Shown: positions 25,927-33,785 of the stretch, in pieces | How the letters are laid out: the number at the start of each line of letters is the position of its first letter | How positions within the stretch are numbered: position 1 is the first letter of the stretch | From: Acidaminococcus fermentans DSM 20731 | Lineage (GTDB): Bacteria; Bacillota; Negativicutes; Acidaminococcales; Acidaminococcaceae | NCBI RefSeq assembly: GCF_000025305.1 | Contig: NC_013740.1 | Coordinates: 1,178,001-1,242,000, forward strand | Direction of reading: 5' to 3' | DNA: 64,000 bases | Notes under the pieces: model-generated | Told to the model about the DNA's origin: nothing | The model's input: only the letters and a program-made list of their open reading frames with translations | Database searches by the model: none | Made by a program: the position numbers and the translations under genes

Positions 25927-26643
25927 TCATTTCCGGAACAGGCTGTTTAAGAATTCCATACAATGCTTCTGATATTCAGCGGCCGCATCCCACATGGGAG
26001 TATGTCCGGCATCCAGTTTATAAACTTCCGCCTGAGGCAGACATTTTTCCAGCTGCAGTAAGGAAGTCAGCGTCCGTCTCCGGTCTTTTTCACCCCATAA
26101 AATCAGGACAGGTGCTTTAAATCTTTTCACAGACTCCGAATAATTCGCCTCCCGCAGGGATGCTGAAACTTCAATGGCTTTATCCAAAGGTGCCTGAAAC
26201 GCATACTGAAGCATTTTCCCTCCGATTTCTTCTGGCAGACAGCCATCCACAAAACAGCTTGACAAAAAACCCTGCATAAACTCCGGCTCCCGGCCATGCT
26301 CTTTCAGCTCCTGCGGAAAATGACTTTGGCTGTTCCCGGATGCACAAACACCGGTATTGGACAGGATCAGCCCCTGGAACAGTTCAGGTGCTTTGGAGGC
26401 GGCCGCCAGAGCTATGACTCCGCCGGCCGAATATCCCAGCAGAACAGCCTTTTCATATTGATCTTTTCTGACCTGCCCGATCAGTTCATCCGCAATCTGA
26501 TCTACGTTTCCTGAAGAGCACTGATTCAGATAATCAAAGTGTTCTTTCCGGAAGCACGGCGGAAACTGGATTTTGGCAAAGACATCAGGAGCACACAGAT
26601 TGCCGGCCAGACAGTAAACTGCAGCGTCCTTTTTCCCGGTCAT
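25927..26643 (-). CDS. Alpha/beta hydrolase
   Basis: 238 residues from the ATG at 26643 (AGGAGA upstream). The nucleophile elbow is GYSAGG, the acid is probably Asp in LWGEKDRRR and the His is in DAGHTPMW, the expected triad order. Last gene of a three-gene operon with another hydrolase and a CitMHS transporter. Likely an esterase, thioesterase or C-C hydrolase on an imported compound; the substrate is unknown. Confidence 0.8.
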   Translation of the reverse strand: MTGKKDAAVYCLAGNLCAPDVFAKIQFPPCFRKEHFDYLNQCSSGNVDQIADELIGQVRKDQYEKAVLLGYSAGGVIALAAASKAPELFQGLILSNTGVCASGNSQSHFPQELKEHGREPEFMQGFLSSCFVDGCLPEEIGGKMLQYAFQAPLDKAIEVSASLREANYSESVKRFKAPVLILWGEKDRRRTLTSLLQLEKCLPQAEVYKLDAGHTPMWDAAAEYQKHCMEFLNSLFRK

Positions 26644-26656
26644 TTCACTTTCTCCT

Positions 26657-27961
26657 TTACGCAATGCCAACAATCACGGCAAACACCAGCATGATAATGC
26701 TGACCAGCCATTCCCATTTGAACGTGAACTTGATATGGTCATTCAACTCCACACCAGCCAAGCCAACACCCAGGAACGTAGTAGCTACGCACGGGCTGAC
26801 GCTCAGGGCAACGTTTTCCCCGATCAGCATGGCATGAGCGACTTCCGTTGCTGTAACACCATAAGGAGCCACCGTTTCGATGATCAGCGGCATAACTGCA
26901 TAGTAATACGGATCCGGCCCCATGATCATACCGATAGGAGCCCCCAGCACACCCATGATAAGGTGCAGATAGCGCAGCAGGAATGCAGGAAGCAGATTAA
27001 TCAGGACCTGTGCCATCTTCGTAATGATACCGGCATTGGCAAAGACTCCCAGGAACACACCGGCGCAAAGCAGGGTGACCGTCAGATCGATACAGTTGGG
27101 AGAATATTTTTTCAGCAGCTTGCTCTGCAGTTCCATATCCGGGTAATTGATCATCATGGCAATCAGCGTTCCAAACATGAAAATCAGGAACGGTGTAATC
27201 TTCGTAAATACCAGCATTGCAATAACAGCAACCGTCAGCAGCAGATTAATCCAGAACAGTTTCGACCGGGCCAGGGATGTATCCATATCCGCAGTACCGC
27301 CTTCCTGTTCAGAAGCAGTCTGGCTCAGATCATAGCCTTCTTTGGCCAGGCGTTTCTTTTCCATCCTGCCGCAGAGTACAGCCCCCACCACAGAAACCAG
27401 CAGACCAAATACCTGCATGGGGATCATTTCAACCCACAGCTGCGTGGCATCATATCCGATAGCCGTTGCCGCACGGATGGTCGGCCCTCCCCAGGGGACC
27501 AGATTCATGATACCTGTCGAAAGCCCAACCAGAAGCAGCAGCACCAGCGGATTCAGGTGCATCCGTTTATAAATCGGCAGCATCACAGGAATCGTAATCA
27601 GATATGTGGAAGCGGAAGCACCATCCATATGGCCAACCATAGCAATCAGACTGGTGGCCACCATAATCATGGTAACATTATTTCCTGCTTTTCTGACCAG
27701 TGCCTTCACAAGAGGATCAAACAGCCCCGCATCATTCATGGTACTGAAATAACATACCGAGAAAATAAAGAGGATGGCCGTTTTCCACATGGTGGTTTCC
27801 CCTTTATTGACAAAGCCTAAAATATCTTTGGCTCCAAAGCCGCACAGGACCGCACCGATGACCGGCAGCATGGCAAAGCAGAAGGCTGCCGTTGCCTTTT
27901 TCTTCAAAATCATCACCATCATGACGGCCAGGATGCCATACCCAATAATTGCTTGATACAT
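26657..27961 (-). CDS. CitMHS-family (citrate-Mg:H+ type) transporter
   Basis: 434 residues with about twelve helices. Family-typical features are DGASASTYLITIPVMLPIYK, NLVPWGGPTIRAATA and a C-terminal MLIGENVALSVSPCVATTFL. CitMHS carriers take up citrate as a metal complex, or related acids. It is the middle gene of an operon between two alpha/beta hydrolases, opposite a LysR gene, so the substrate may be an ester or amide of an organic acid cleaved after entry (inference). Confidence 0.87.
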   Translation of the reverse strand: MYQAIIGYGILAVMMVMILKKKATAAFCFAMLPVIGAVLCGFGAKDILGFVNKGETTMWKTAILFIFSVCYFSTMNDAGLFDPLVKALVRKAGNNVTMIMVATSLIAMVGHMDGASASTYLITIPVMLPIYKRMHLNPLVLLLLVGLSTGIMNLVPWGGPTIRAATAIGYDATQLWVEMIPMQVFGLLVSVVGAVLCGRMEKKRLAKEGYDLSQTASEQEGGTADMDTSLARSKLFWINLLLTVAVIAMLVFTKITPFLIFMFGTLIAMMINYPDMELQSKLLKKYSPNCIDLTVTLLCAGVFLGVFANAGIITKMAQVLINLLPAFLLRYLHLIMGVLGAPIGMIMGPDPYYYAVMPLIIETVAPYGVTATEVAHAMLIGENVALSVSPCVATTFLGVGLAGVELNDHIKFTFKWEWLVSIIMLVFAVIVGIA

Positions 27962-27975
27962 AACTTACGCCTCCC

Positions 27976-28812
27976 TTATTGATTTTGCTGTTCATGGACT
28001 TTCTGTAAGAAGTTTTCAATCTGCTGGTTAAACGTATCCGCTTTGATCCAGAAGAGCATATGGCCCCCTTCTTGATAAATATAGTGTTCATGATAGGTTC
28101 TGATCAGTTCTTCATAATGTTTTCCCATAGAAGGAGTATGCCCTTTGGAACTGCCGCTAAAAATAATGACAGGAACGGTGAGTTCCGGCAGAAATTTCGT
28201 GCAGTCCCGGTGGCACCAGTCACTGTGCAGGGCAAATCCGATCCAGGGCGGAGTCTTCTTGATTTCTTCCCGGACCATATTCGCAGCTTCTTCAGAAAGC
28301 CCGGGCTTGACCCTGTTGCAAAAGTTATCCAGATAGGTTTCCGGGTCTGCATACCAGAGTCTGTATTTCCGATTCCAGTCATCCATGTTGTAGTTTTTGG
28401 AATTATAGGAATTCCAGTCATCTGGCGAAAACGGAAACAGACAGGCATCCAGCAACCCCAGGGCAATCATTTTCTCTTCATGATACTTATGGGCATAGGT
28501 CGTCACCACACTTCCGGAAAGAGACCATCCAATCAGCAGGATATTTTCCAGATGCAGGAACTGGATCAGTTCATGGATATCATCGCAGTGCCGTTCGATG
28601 GAATTTCCCTGGAGAGGTTTAGACGAGTTTCCAAATCCCCGGCTGTCAAAGCATACGACACGATGATTTTTCTTAAGTTCCTCTACATTTTTCTGATAGA
28701 ATTTCGTCGTGCACATATGACCAGGGACAAAAACAATCGTATCGTTTCCCACTTCTGTATCTTCGAAATAAATGAAAGCGTGATCGCTGGTTTCAAAATA
28801 TCCCTTCCGCAT
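27976..28812 (-). CDS. Alpha/beta hydrolase
   Basis: 278 residues from the ATG at 28812 (GAGGG upstream). Nucleophile elbow GWSLSG, oxyanion region VPGHMC, catalytic His in QEGGHMLFW. Similar in layout to haloperoxidase/esterase-like hydrolases. First gene of the hydrolase-CitMHS-hydrolase operon and divergent from a LysR gene. The two hydrolases of the operon are not close copies, so they may act in sequence. Confidence 0.82.
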   Translation of the reverse strand: MRKGYFETSDHAFIYFEDTEVGNDTIVFVPGHMCTTKFYQKNVEELKKNHRVVCFDSRGFGNSSKPLQGNSIERHCDDIHELIQFLHLENILLIGWSLSGSVVTTYAHKYHEEKMIALGLLDACLFPFSPDDWNSYNSKNYNMDDWNRKYRLWYADPETYLDNFCNRVKPGLSEEAANMVREEIKKTPPWIGFALHSDWCHRDCTKFLPELTVPVIIFSGSSKGHTPSMGKHYEELIRTYHEHYIYQEGGHMLFWIKADTFNQQIENFLQKVHEQQNQ

Positions 28813-28933
28813 TGTTTTCCCTCTTTTCATACTATTTAGTCTATTTACACTTCTATTATCGCAGGATATAATTTATAAGTACACTACATGAAATCTATAT
28901 TTTGTATGCATTGAAGTTATACAAGGAGGTTCT

Positions 28934-29851
28934 ATGGATTTTCGAGACTTCACCTTTGTGCAGGCGATTGCACAGGCCGGTACTCTTTCCAAAGCAGCGG
29001 CACAGCTTTTTGTTTCCCAGCCCTCCCTGACGAAATTTCTGCAGAAACTGGAAAAAGAAATCGGGACCCCTCTGTTCAGTCGGGTCAACCGCCGGCTCAT
29101 TCCAACGTATGCCGGACAAAAATTCCTTGACGCCGGGTCCCAGATTTTCCAGATTGAGAGCCAGTTAAAGAATACGCTGAAGCAGGTTGCCAGCAACAAA
29201 GCCGGGACCCTGAATATTGCAATTACAACAAACCGCGGTTATTATGTTCTTCCCAAAGTACTGCCGGCTTTTAAAAAGCTGTATCCCAGTTACCATATCG
29301 AAATCCTGGACCTGTCGGTTCCTGCATTGGAAAATGCACTGCGGAACGGCCTCGCTGACATTGGTGTCTATTCTCAGGCTGAACAAAACCGGGAATTCCA
29401 ACATTATCCCATCAACACGGAAGAAGTTGTCCTCTGTCTGGCTGCTGACCACCCCTGCAGACGTTTCATCACTTCCAGACCCGGTTTTAAATATCCCTGG
29501 CTTGATCTGAGACTCCTGCAGGGAGAAACATTCCTCATCAACGATCCTCTGCAGTGGCGCATCGGACAGATTGCCCAGCGTCTGCTGCGGGAGTATCAGC
29601 TCCAGCCGCCCGTTCTGCTCCTGCGAAGTCTGGATACCTGTCTGGCCCTCGCCAGCCGTGGTTTGGGCTGTACTTTCAGCTTTGATATCTGTATATCCTG
29701 TTTCCATGATTTCGATGCCCCGCCCCTGTACCTTTCTACCGGAACAGAACCGATTCAATCCGAATTCTTCGTTGCCACACGGAAAGGCCATGTCCTGGAT
29801 CAGGCCCAAAAGGACTTCATCACCATTCTCAAAGATCAGTTCGGAAAATAA
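28934..29851 (+). CDS. LysR-family transcriptional regulator
   Basis: 305 residues. N-terminal HTH (AGTLSKAAAQLFVSQPSLTK), then an effector-binding domain. AAGGAGG lies before the ATG, and a TATAAT lies at about 28868. Divergent from the hydrolase/CitMHS operon, its probable target. Third LysR gene in the window with this divergent layout. Confidence 0.9.
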   Translation: MDFRDFTFVQAIAQAGTLSKAAAQLFVSQPSLTKFLQKLEKEIGTPLFSRVNRRLIPTYAGQKFLDAGSQIFQIESQLKNTLKQVASNKAGTLNIAITTNRGYYVLPKVLPAFKKLYPSYHIEILDLSVPALENALRNGLADIGVYSQAEQNREFQHYPINTEEVVLCLAADHPCRRFITSRPGFKYPWLDLRLLQGETFLINDPLQWRIGQIAQRLLREYQLQPPVLLLRSLDTCLALASRGLGCTFSFDICISCFHDFDAPPLYLSTGTEPIQSEFFVATRKGHVLDQAQKDFITILKDQFGK

Positions 29852-30075
29852 GCAAAAAAAGGCACCGGTTTGTAAAAACCGGGACTTCTGAAGGCAGGGA
29901 TTTCTATTGCAGAGTGATTCAGTGATCACCGGAAGAATTGGCTTCTCATTTTTTCTTCCAGATTTTGAACATGAATGATAACCTCATTCAGTTTGCAATG
30001 CCATATTAAGAAGAAGAGGAGTTGATATATGGCTCACTTTTTCGTTGACATCCACAGAAATTTTAATTATTTCCC

Positions 30076-30104
30076 TTGACATGATGAGATATAACTCATA
30101 TTAT
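30076..30104 (+). promoter_or_regulatory. higBA promoter with embedded operator
   Basis: TTGACA (30076-30081), a 17-bp spacer and TATTAT (30099-30104) form a near-consensus promoter. The spacer contains the dyad ATGAG-ATATAA-CTCAT (30084-30099), placed so that antitoxin binding would block RNA polymerase. Consistent with toxin-antitoxin autoregulation. Confidence 0.7.
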
Positions 30105-30121
30105 GGTATCAGGAGGTACAA

Positions 30122-30478
30122 ATGGAATTTGAAGTAATTTTCTATGAAACGGAAAACGGTCAAAAACCTGTTGAAGATTTTTTGTTAAGCCTCAACACAA
30201 AAATGCGAACCAAAATGGTTCAAATGATGGAAATTCTTGAAGATAAAGGGCTTGCGCTTCGAGAGCCCTACACTAAGCCATTGGGAGATGGTATTTTTGA
30301 ATTGAGATGTAAGCTAGCGAGCGATATTTCCCGTGCCTTATTTTTCTTCTATATTGGCCAAAAAATCATTGTCACCAATGGCTTTATAAAAAAGACAATG
30401 AAAACACCACAGAAGGAAATCCGTCTGGCACAAGAACGCCGAGCCGATTACATCAGACGAATGGAGGAGGCAAAATGA
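30122..30478 (+). CDS. higB: HigB/RelE-type toxin (Gp49-like)
   Basis: 118 residues of the phage-derived Gp49-like/HigB family: FYETENGQKPVEDFLLSLN at the N-terminus, ELRCKLASDISRALFFFY core, then a C-terminal helix. These toxins cleave mRNA on the ribosome. AGGAGG precedes the ATG. The toxin comes first and overlaps the antitoxin by four bases (ATGA), the HigBA order. Confidence 0.85.
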   Translation: MEFEVIFYETENGQKPVEDFLLSLNTKMRTKMVQMMEILEDKGLALREPYTKPLGDGIFELRCKLASDISRALFFFYIGQKIIVTNGFIKKTMKTPQKEIRLAQERRADYIRRMEEAK

Positions 30479-30768
30479 AAACTTTAAAAGAATTCAAAGC
30501 GGAACAAATGAAAGATCCTGATTTCGCTTCCGCTTATATGGAACTTGAACCCGAGATGAATATCATCCGTGCTATTGTGGACGCAAGAATTAATCAACAC
30601 CTTACCCAGAAGGAATTAGCTGCAAAAGCTGGGATTGCACAAACAGAAATCAGCCGAATCGAAAATGGAACCCGCAACCCATCCCTAAAAATCCTGCAGC
30701 GTTTAGCAGAAGGAATGGGAATGGTTTTAAAAATATCCTTTGAGCCCAAAAAGAAATTAAGTGTATAA
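30475..30768 (+). CDS. higA: HigA-type antitoxin (XRE HTH)
   Basis: 97 residues with a Cro/C1-type helix-turn-helix (LTQKELAAKAGIAQTEISRI). It should bind and neutralise the upstream toxin and repress the shared promoter at the ATGAG/CTCAT dyad. It ends shortly before an intrinsic terminator. The pair stands exactly at the border between chromosomal genes and the prophage remnant. Confidence 0.87.
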   Translation: MKTLKEFKAEQMKDPDFASAYMELEPEMNIIRAIVDARINQHLTQKELAAKAGIAQTEISRIENGTRNPSLKILQRLAEGMGMVLKISFEPKKKLSV

Positions 30769-30773
30769 AAGCT

Positions 30774-30806
30774 CCCCTGCCCAGTTTTGAGCAGGGTCTT
30801 TTTTTA
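30774..30806 (+). terminator. Intrinsic terminator of higBA
   Basis: CCCTGC pairs with GCAGGG around CCAGTTTTGA, followed by TCTTTTTTTAT. Confidence 0.85.
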
Positions 30807-30849
30807 TACAAACAACACCCCCCGTGAATCATAGACACTCCCATGGGCA

Positions 30850-30996
30850 TTATTCCCGCACCGGATGGCCGGCCCAGGTCCCCTTGGTGTGGCACAGGCT
30901 CTCGATGAAGGCCACTGCATAATCTGCTAATTCTTTGTTGTAGGTGGACGTTTTAGCTTTGAACTTGGTGGGCTTGTACTTTTTGAGTTTCCGCAC
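30850..30996 (-). pseudogene. 5' stub of the large terminase gene (terL)
   Basis: A GTG start with AGGGAGG upstream encodes 48 residues: VRKLKKYKPTKFKAKTSTYN, then KELADYAVAFIESLCHTKGT and WAGHPVRE before a stop. This is the N-terminal lead of phage large terminase subunits, which normally continue with the ATPase Walker motifs. Everything after is missing, and chromosomal genes follow. The stub marks where the prophage's packaging and structural region was deleted. Confidence 0.72.
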
Positions 30997-31030
30997 GAGG
31001 ATCCCTCCCTTCTTCTAAAAGTTGCAGTAG

Positions 31031-31057
31031 AAAAGGAGCCCGCAGGCTCCTTCTTTT
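31031..31057. terminator. Intrinsic terminator
   Basis: GGAGCC-CGCA-GGCTCC with an A run on the left and TTCTTTT on the right. It lies after the phage gene at 31074 and before the terL stub. Confidence 0.75.
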
Positions 31058-31073
31058 GGGTTTTCCCCGCTCC

Positions 31074-31517
31074 TCAAAGGCTGAAGATGTAGGCGGGGAC
31101 TTTTTCGTATTCGTTGCTCATGAGTTTCCTGCCAGATCCGTAAATCTCGGTCATCCCTTTGAGAGTGCAGCCCATCTGGGTAAATTCCCAAGCCACCTGG
31201 ATGGCGCTGGACCAGGTAGAGGAAAAGGTGAATTCCTTCACCCCAAATTCCCGGAAGGTTTCGAGGATCTTTTCTGGTTCCCGGTAGGTCCCGGAAAGGT
31301 CCAACCGGCTGTTGCCATGCTTTTTCATGTCGCTGTAAAGCCGCATCATATCCCCGAAGGCTTCCCCCTCAGCCCGGACTTCCTGGAGAAGATCCTGGTA
31401 GGCATCCTGGCAAGCATCCATGGTTTTTGCGTCCCCGGCTTTTTCGGCTGCCTCGAACTTTCTTTCCAGTTCCTCGTTCCGCCCGTAGAATCTTTCGATC
31501 ATTTCCATCTTCGTCAT
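31074..31517 (-). CDS. Phage hypothetical protein
   Basis: 147 residues, soluble. N-terminal charged helical half (MTKMEMIERFYGRNEELERK onward), then a compact domain with FREFGVKEFTFSSTWSSAIQ and GCTLKGMTEIYGSG. I recall similar uncharacterised proteins from clostridial phages, but cannot name a family with certainty. AGGAGG precedes the ATG. A 32-bp element shared with two neighbouring operons lies 47 bp upstream. Confidence 0.6.
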   Translation of the reverse strand: MTKMEMIERFYGRNEELERKFEAAEKAGDAKTMDACQDAYQDLLQEVRAEGEAFGDMMRLYSDMKKHGNSRLDLSGTYREPEKILETFREFGVKEFTFSSTWSSAIQVAWEFTQMGCTLKGMTEIYGSGRKLMSNEYEKVPAYIFSL

Positions 31518-31563
31518 TGTTTTTTCCTCCTTGTGATTGTGTATCTTTGCCTTTTGGCATGTC

Positions 31564-31595
31564 TATTAATCACTCTAAAGGCACATAATAGCAAG
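31564..31595 (-). promoter_or_regulatory. Shared 32-bp upstream element, copy 1
   Basis: Minus-strand core CTTGCTATTATGTGCC followed by TTTAGAGTGATTAATA, 47 bp before the start codon of the gene at 31517. Copies 2 and 3 lie at 32621-32652 and 33732-33763. TATTAT inside could be a -10. Confidence 0.7.
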
Positions 31596-31677
31596 CAAAA
31601 TCTGTATATTTATGCAAGTATACAAGAGAGAGAAACAGGGCCTTCGGGGCCCCGTTCCCTACCTGTAGCTACCTTCT

Positions 31678-32574
31678 TCAAGCGGCGTTTCTCCAGGCGG
31701 CGTTTCCAGTAAGATGTTTCAGCAGGTGCAGCCGGCAGGTCTTGAATTCGTCTCCAATGAGCCCAAGCCGGAGCATCCAGCACCGGAAGGCATATTTTTC
31801 GTTGTCCGTCTCCGTCTTTTTGGCCGAGGCTTTCTTTTGGGTCAGGGCCTGATGGGCTAACGCTAGGCAAAACTGGATGTATGCCTTGATTTCCCCAGCG
31901 TGGAGGGTACCGTTGAAAAGCCGGAACTCTACTGTCCCTTTGGTGAAAGTGGCGTGGAGATTAAGTCCGTGGTACCGACTGCAATTGTAATGTTCATTCC
32001 GTCCGAAGGGGGCCTGGATGTACCAGATATCGGCAAATTCTGCCATAGTCTGAGGCTGCTTTTTGTTCAGTTTGGCAAGAAAAGTACAATCTGTCTTCTG
32101 GCAATATCTGCCTTCCCGGATCGGATCGATCTGGAGAGCATGGTAAATCATGTCTTCCTTGCTGGCCATCAGGTTTACCAGGTTCCGCAGGGTTTTCGGA
32201 GTGAACTGCTCGGCTCCCACATGGATGTGGATCCCGCAGGAGCTATTTACCAGGGCTCCTGCTTTTCTCAGAGTCCGTACCAGTTCCTGCAGCTTCGGGA
32301 TGTCATCGTAGGAAAGGATGGGGCTAACCACTTCTGTGCGATACTCATTGGTGGCTCCTTCGATCTGGCCGTCCACCTTTCTCTGCGCCCAAATGCTGGA
32401 ATCACTCATGGCTTTCCAGGTTCTACTCTTGTCATCGCTGGCAGTGTAGGTGTCGTAGGCACCGCCTTTATGGGTACCTCTTCCCGTCCCGAAAAAGGCG
32501 CCCATCAGATTGGCGGCTTGTGCTCTCGTAATCCCCGTCATTTCCATTTCAATCCCGAAGTGCAGTGTTTTCAT
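31678..32574 (-). CDS. Amidoligase-family protein
   Basis: About 298 residues of the COOH-NH2 ligase/amidoligase family (PF12224): FGIEMEMTG at the N-terminus, SCGIHIHVGAEQFT in the middle and KGTVEFRLFNGTLHAGEI later carry the expected acidic, His and Arg residues. The family is related to glutamine synthetase and gamma-glutamylcysteine ligase and is predicted to form amide bonds on peptides or proteins. The C-terminal 40 residues (YAFRCWMLRLGLIGDEFKTC onward) recur in the protein at 32892-33698. The ATG at 32574 is better spaced from AAAGGA than the one at 32586. Confidence 0.82.
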   Translation of the reverse strand: MKTLHFGIEMEMTGITRAQAANLMGAFFGTGRGTHKGGAYDTYTASDDKSRTWKAMSDSSIWAQRKVDGQIEGATNEYRTEVVSPILSYDDIPKLQELVRTLRKAGALVNSSCGIHIHVGAEQFTPKTLRNLVNLMASKEDMIYHALQIDPIREGRYCQKTDCTFLAKLNKKQPQTMAEFADIWYIQAPFGRNEHYNCSRYHGLNLHATFTKGTVEFRLFNGTLHAGEIKAYIQFCLALAHQALTQKKASAKKTETDNEKYAFRCWMLRLGLIGDEFKTCRLHLLKHLTGNAAWRNAA

Positions 32575-32620
32575 AATTCTCGTCATCCTTTCGCTAGGTT
32601 TGTGTGTTCTTTGGCATGTG

Positions 32621-32652
32621 TATTAATCACTCTAAACGCACATAATAGCAAG
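32621..32652 (-). promoter_or_regulatory. Shared 32-bp upstream element, copy 2
   Basis: Same core as at 31564 with one change (GTGCG for GTGCC), located 47 bp before the amidoligase start at 32574, matching the distance of copy 1. Confidence 0.7.
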
Positions 32653-32674
32653 GGATTTCGAGAATAATTATCCG

Positions 32675-32908
32675 TTATTTTGCTTTTTTATTCAGTTTTT
32701 GGACTACATCCACCCCATGGATCACATTCAGGTGGGAACCGTTGTCCCAATCCACTAGAATAGATCCCATATCATCCACCCCGGTTACCGTCCCTTTTGT
32801 CCCCAAAGGCGGAGCTTGGGGATCATCCATCCGCACCAGGATAACCCGCGTCCCGGAAGGATACTCTCTTCGAAGAAATTCCAGCATTTCTTTATTGGGA
32901 AACCGCAT
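32675..32908 (-). CDS. DUF4314 protein
   Basis: 77 residues, MRFPNKEMLEFLRREYPSGT, then VILVRMDDPQAPPLGTKGTV and TGVDDMGSILVDWDNGSHLN: the DUF4314 SH3-like small domain frequent in clostridial phages and conjugative elements. Role unknown. The ATG at 32908 overlaps the end of the preceding gene by 17 bases, showing coupling; a longer upstream frame has no ribosome site. Confidence 0.82.
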   Translation of the reverse strand: MRFPNKEMLEFLRREYPSGTRVILVRMDDPQAPPLGTKGTVTGVDDMGSILVDWDNGSHLNVIHGVDVVQKLNKKAK

Positions 32909-33698
32909 CTTTTTCCCCTCCATCCCGATAGGCTGCGGAACCGCTGAGGTTTTCCAGCAGGATCTTCCGGCATTCCTTGTATTCCTGTCCGATGAACCCC
33001 AGCCGCAGGAGGAAGCACCGGAAGGTGTATTTTTCATTGAGCACTTCGTGCTCTTTGGCGGTGATCCGTTTAGACTTCTTGGCCATTTGGCAAAGGGCTG
33101 TCACCAGTTTGGCATAGGCCTGGGCTCTGGCACTGCCTGTTCCATGGAACCAGGGGAAGGAAATCTTCCCATCTGCCCGCTGGATGGTCAGGTTGTCGGT
33201 CCCCAGGGCCTTTCTGAACAGGTTGGCCTTGGAATCCACCAGGTTTTGGAGCTTGGCAAAATCCTCGTCCGTCAGATTGTCCGGAAGGGAAATGGTCAGG
33301 GTATCGGCCTCATTCGTTTCCGGTTCTTCTGCGTATTCCGTACCATTCTGGGCCGACTCTGTTTCAGGAGTTCCTGCTGTTTCCGGTTCTTCCGCTGGCT
33401 CTGGGGATTCCTCGGCTGCCACCGTTTCCACTGGATCCGTGGTTTCCGGAGCCGTTTCCTCCAAAAAGTCCACCGGTTCTGCCGGCTTGATTCCCAGGTT
33501 CACCAGTTCCTTCACCACCTTTTGGAGAAGCTCGGCGTCTTCACATTCCACGGTTCCGAACTCCTCCACCCGAATGCTGCCGATCTGGTAAGCCCGGGTG
33601 GGAAGAAACAGGTATTTCGCCTTTGTGCAGGTAATGTCGCTGATGGCCTGCACCAGTTCTTTTCTCGCTGCACCTTGTCTGTAGTATTCAACCTTCAT
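32892..33698 (-). CDS. Phage protein sharing the amidoligase C-terminal module
   Basis: 268 residues. N-terminal domain (about 1-75) has TCTKAKYLFLPTRAYQIGSI. A Pro/Glu/Thr-rich acidic linker follows (about 78-135), then a helical domain, and a C-terminal segment YTFRCFLLRLGFIGQEYKEC onward nearly matching the end of the amidoligase. The shared module may be an interaction or recognition tag. The linker suggests a flexible two-part protein. No named family recognised. It is preceded by element copy 3. Confidence 0.65.
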   Translation of the reverse strand: MKVEYYRQGAARKELVQAISDITCTKAKYLFLPTRAYQIGSIRVEEFGTVECEDAELLQKVVKELVNLGIKPAEPVDFLEETAPETTDPVETVAAEESPEPAEEPETAGTPETESAQNGTEYAEEPETNEADTLTISLPDNLTDEDFAKLQNLVDSKANLFRKALGTDNLTIQRADGKISFPWFHGTGSARAQAYAKLVTALCQMAKKSKRITAKEHEVLNEKYTFRCFLLRLGFIGQEYKECRKILLENLSGSAAYRDGGEKDAVSQ

Positions 33699-33731
33699 AA
33701 TGAGTACCTCCTTAGGGTATTTTGGTACTGT

Positions 33732-33763
33732 TATTCATCACTCTAAAGGCGAATAATAGCAAG
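33732..33763 (-). promoter_or_regulatory. Shared 32-bp upstream element, copy 3
   Basis: Core CTTGCTATTATTCGCC then TTTAGAGTGATGAATA, 34 bp before the start codon at 33698. It differs from copies 1 and 2 at a few positions. Confidence 0.68.
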
Positions 33764-33785
33764 CAAAATGTAGCCCTTTTTGTAC

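Noticed and set aside
26735-27820. Plus-strand frame of 361 codons opposite the CitMHS gene
   Set aside because: Antisense of membrane helices gives a His/Gln-rich product; not a gene.
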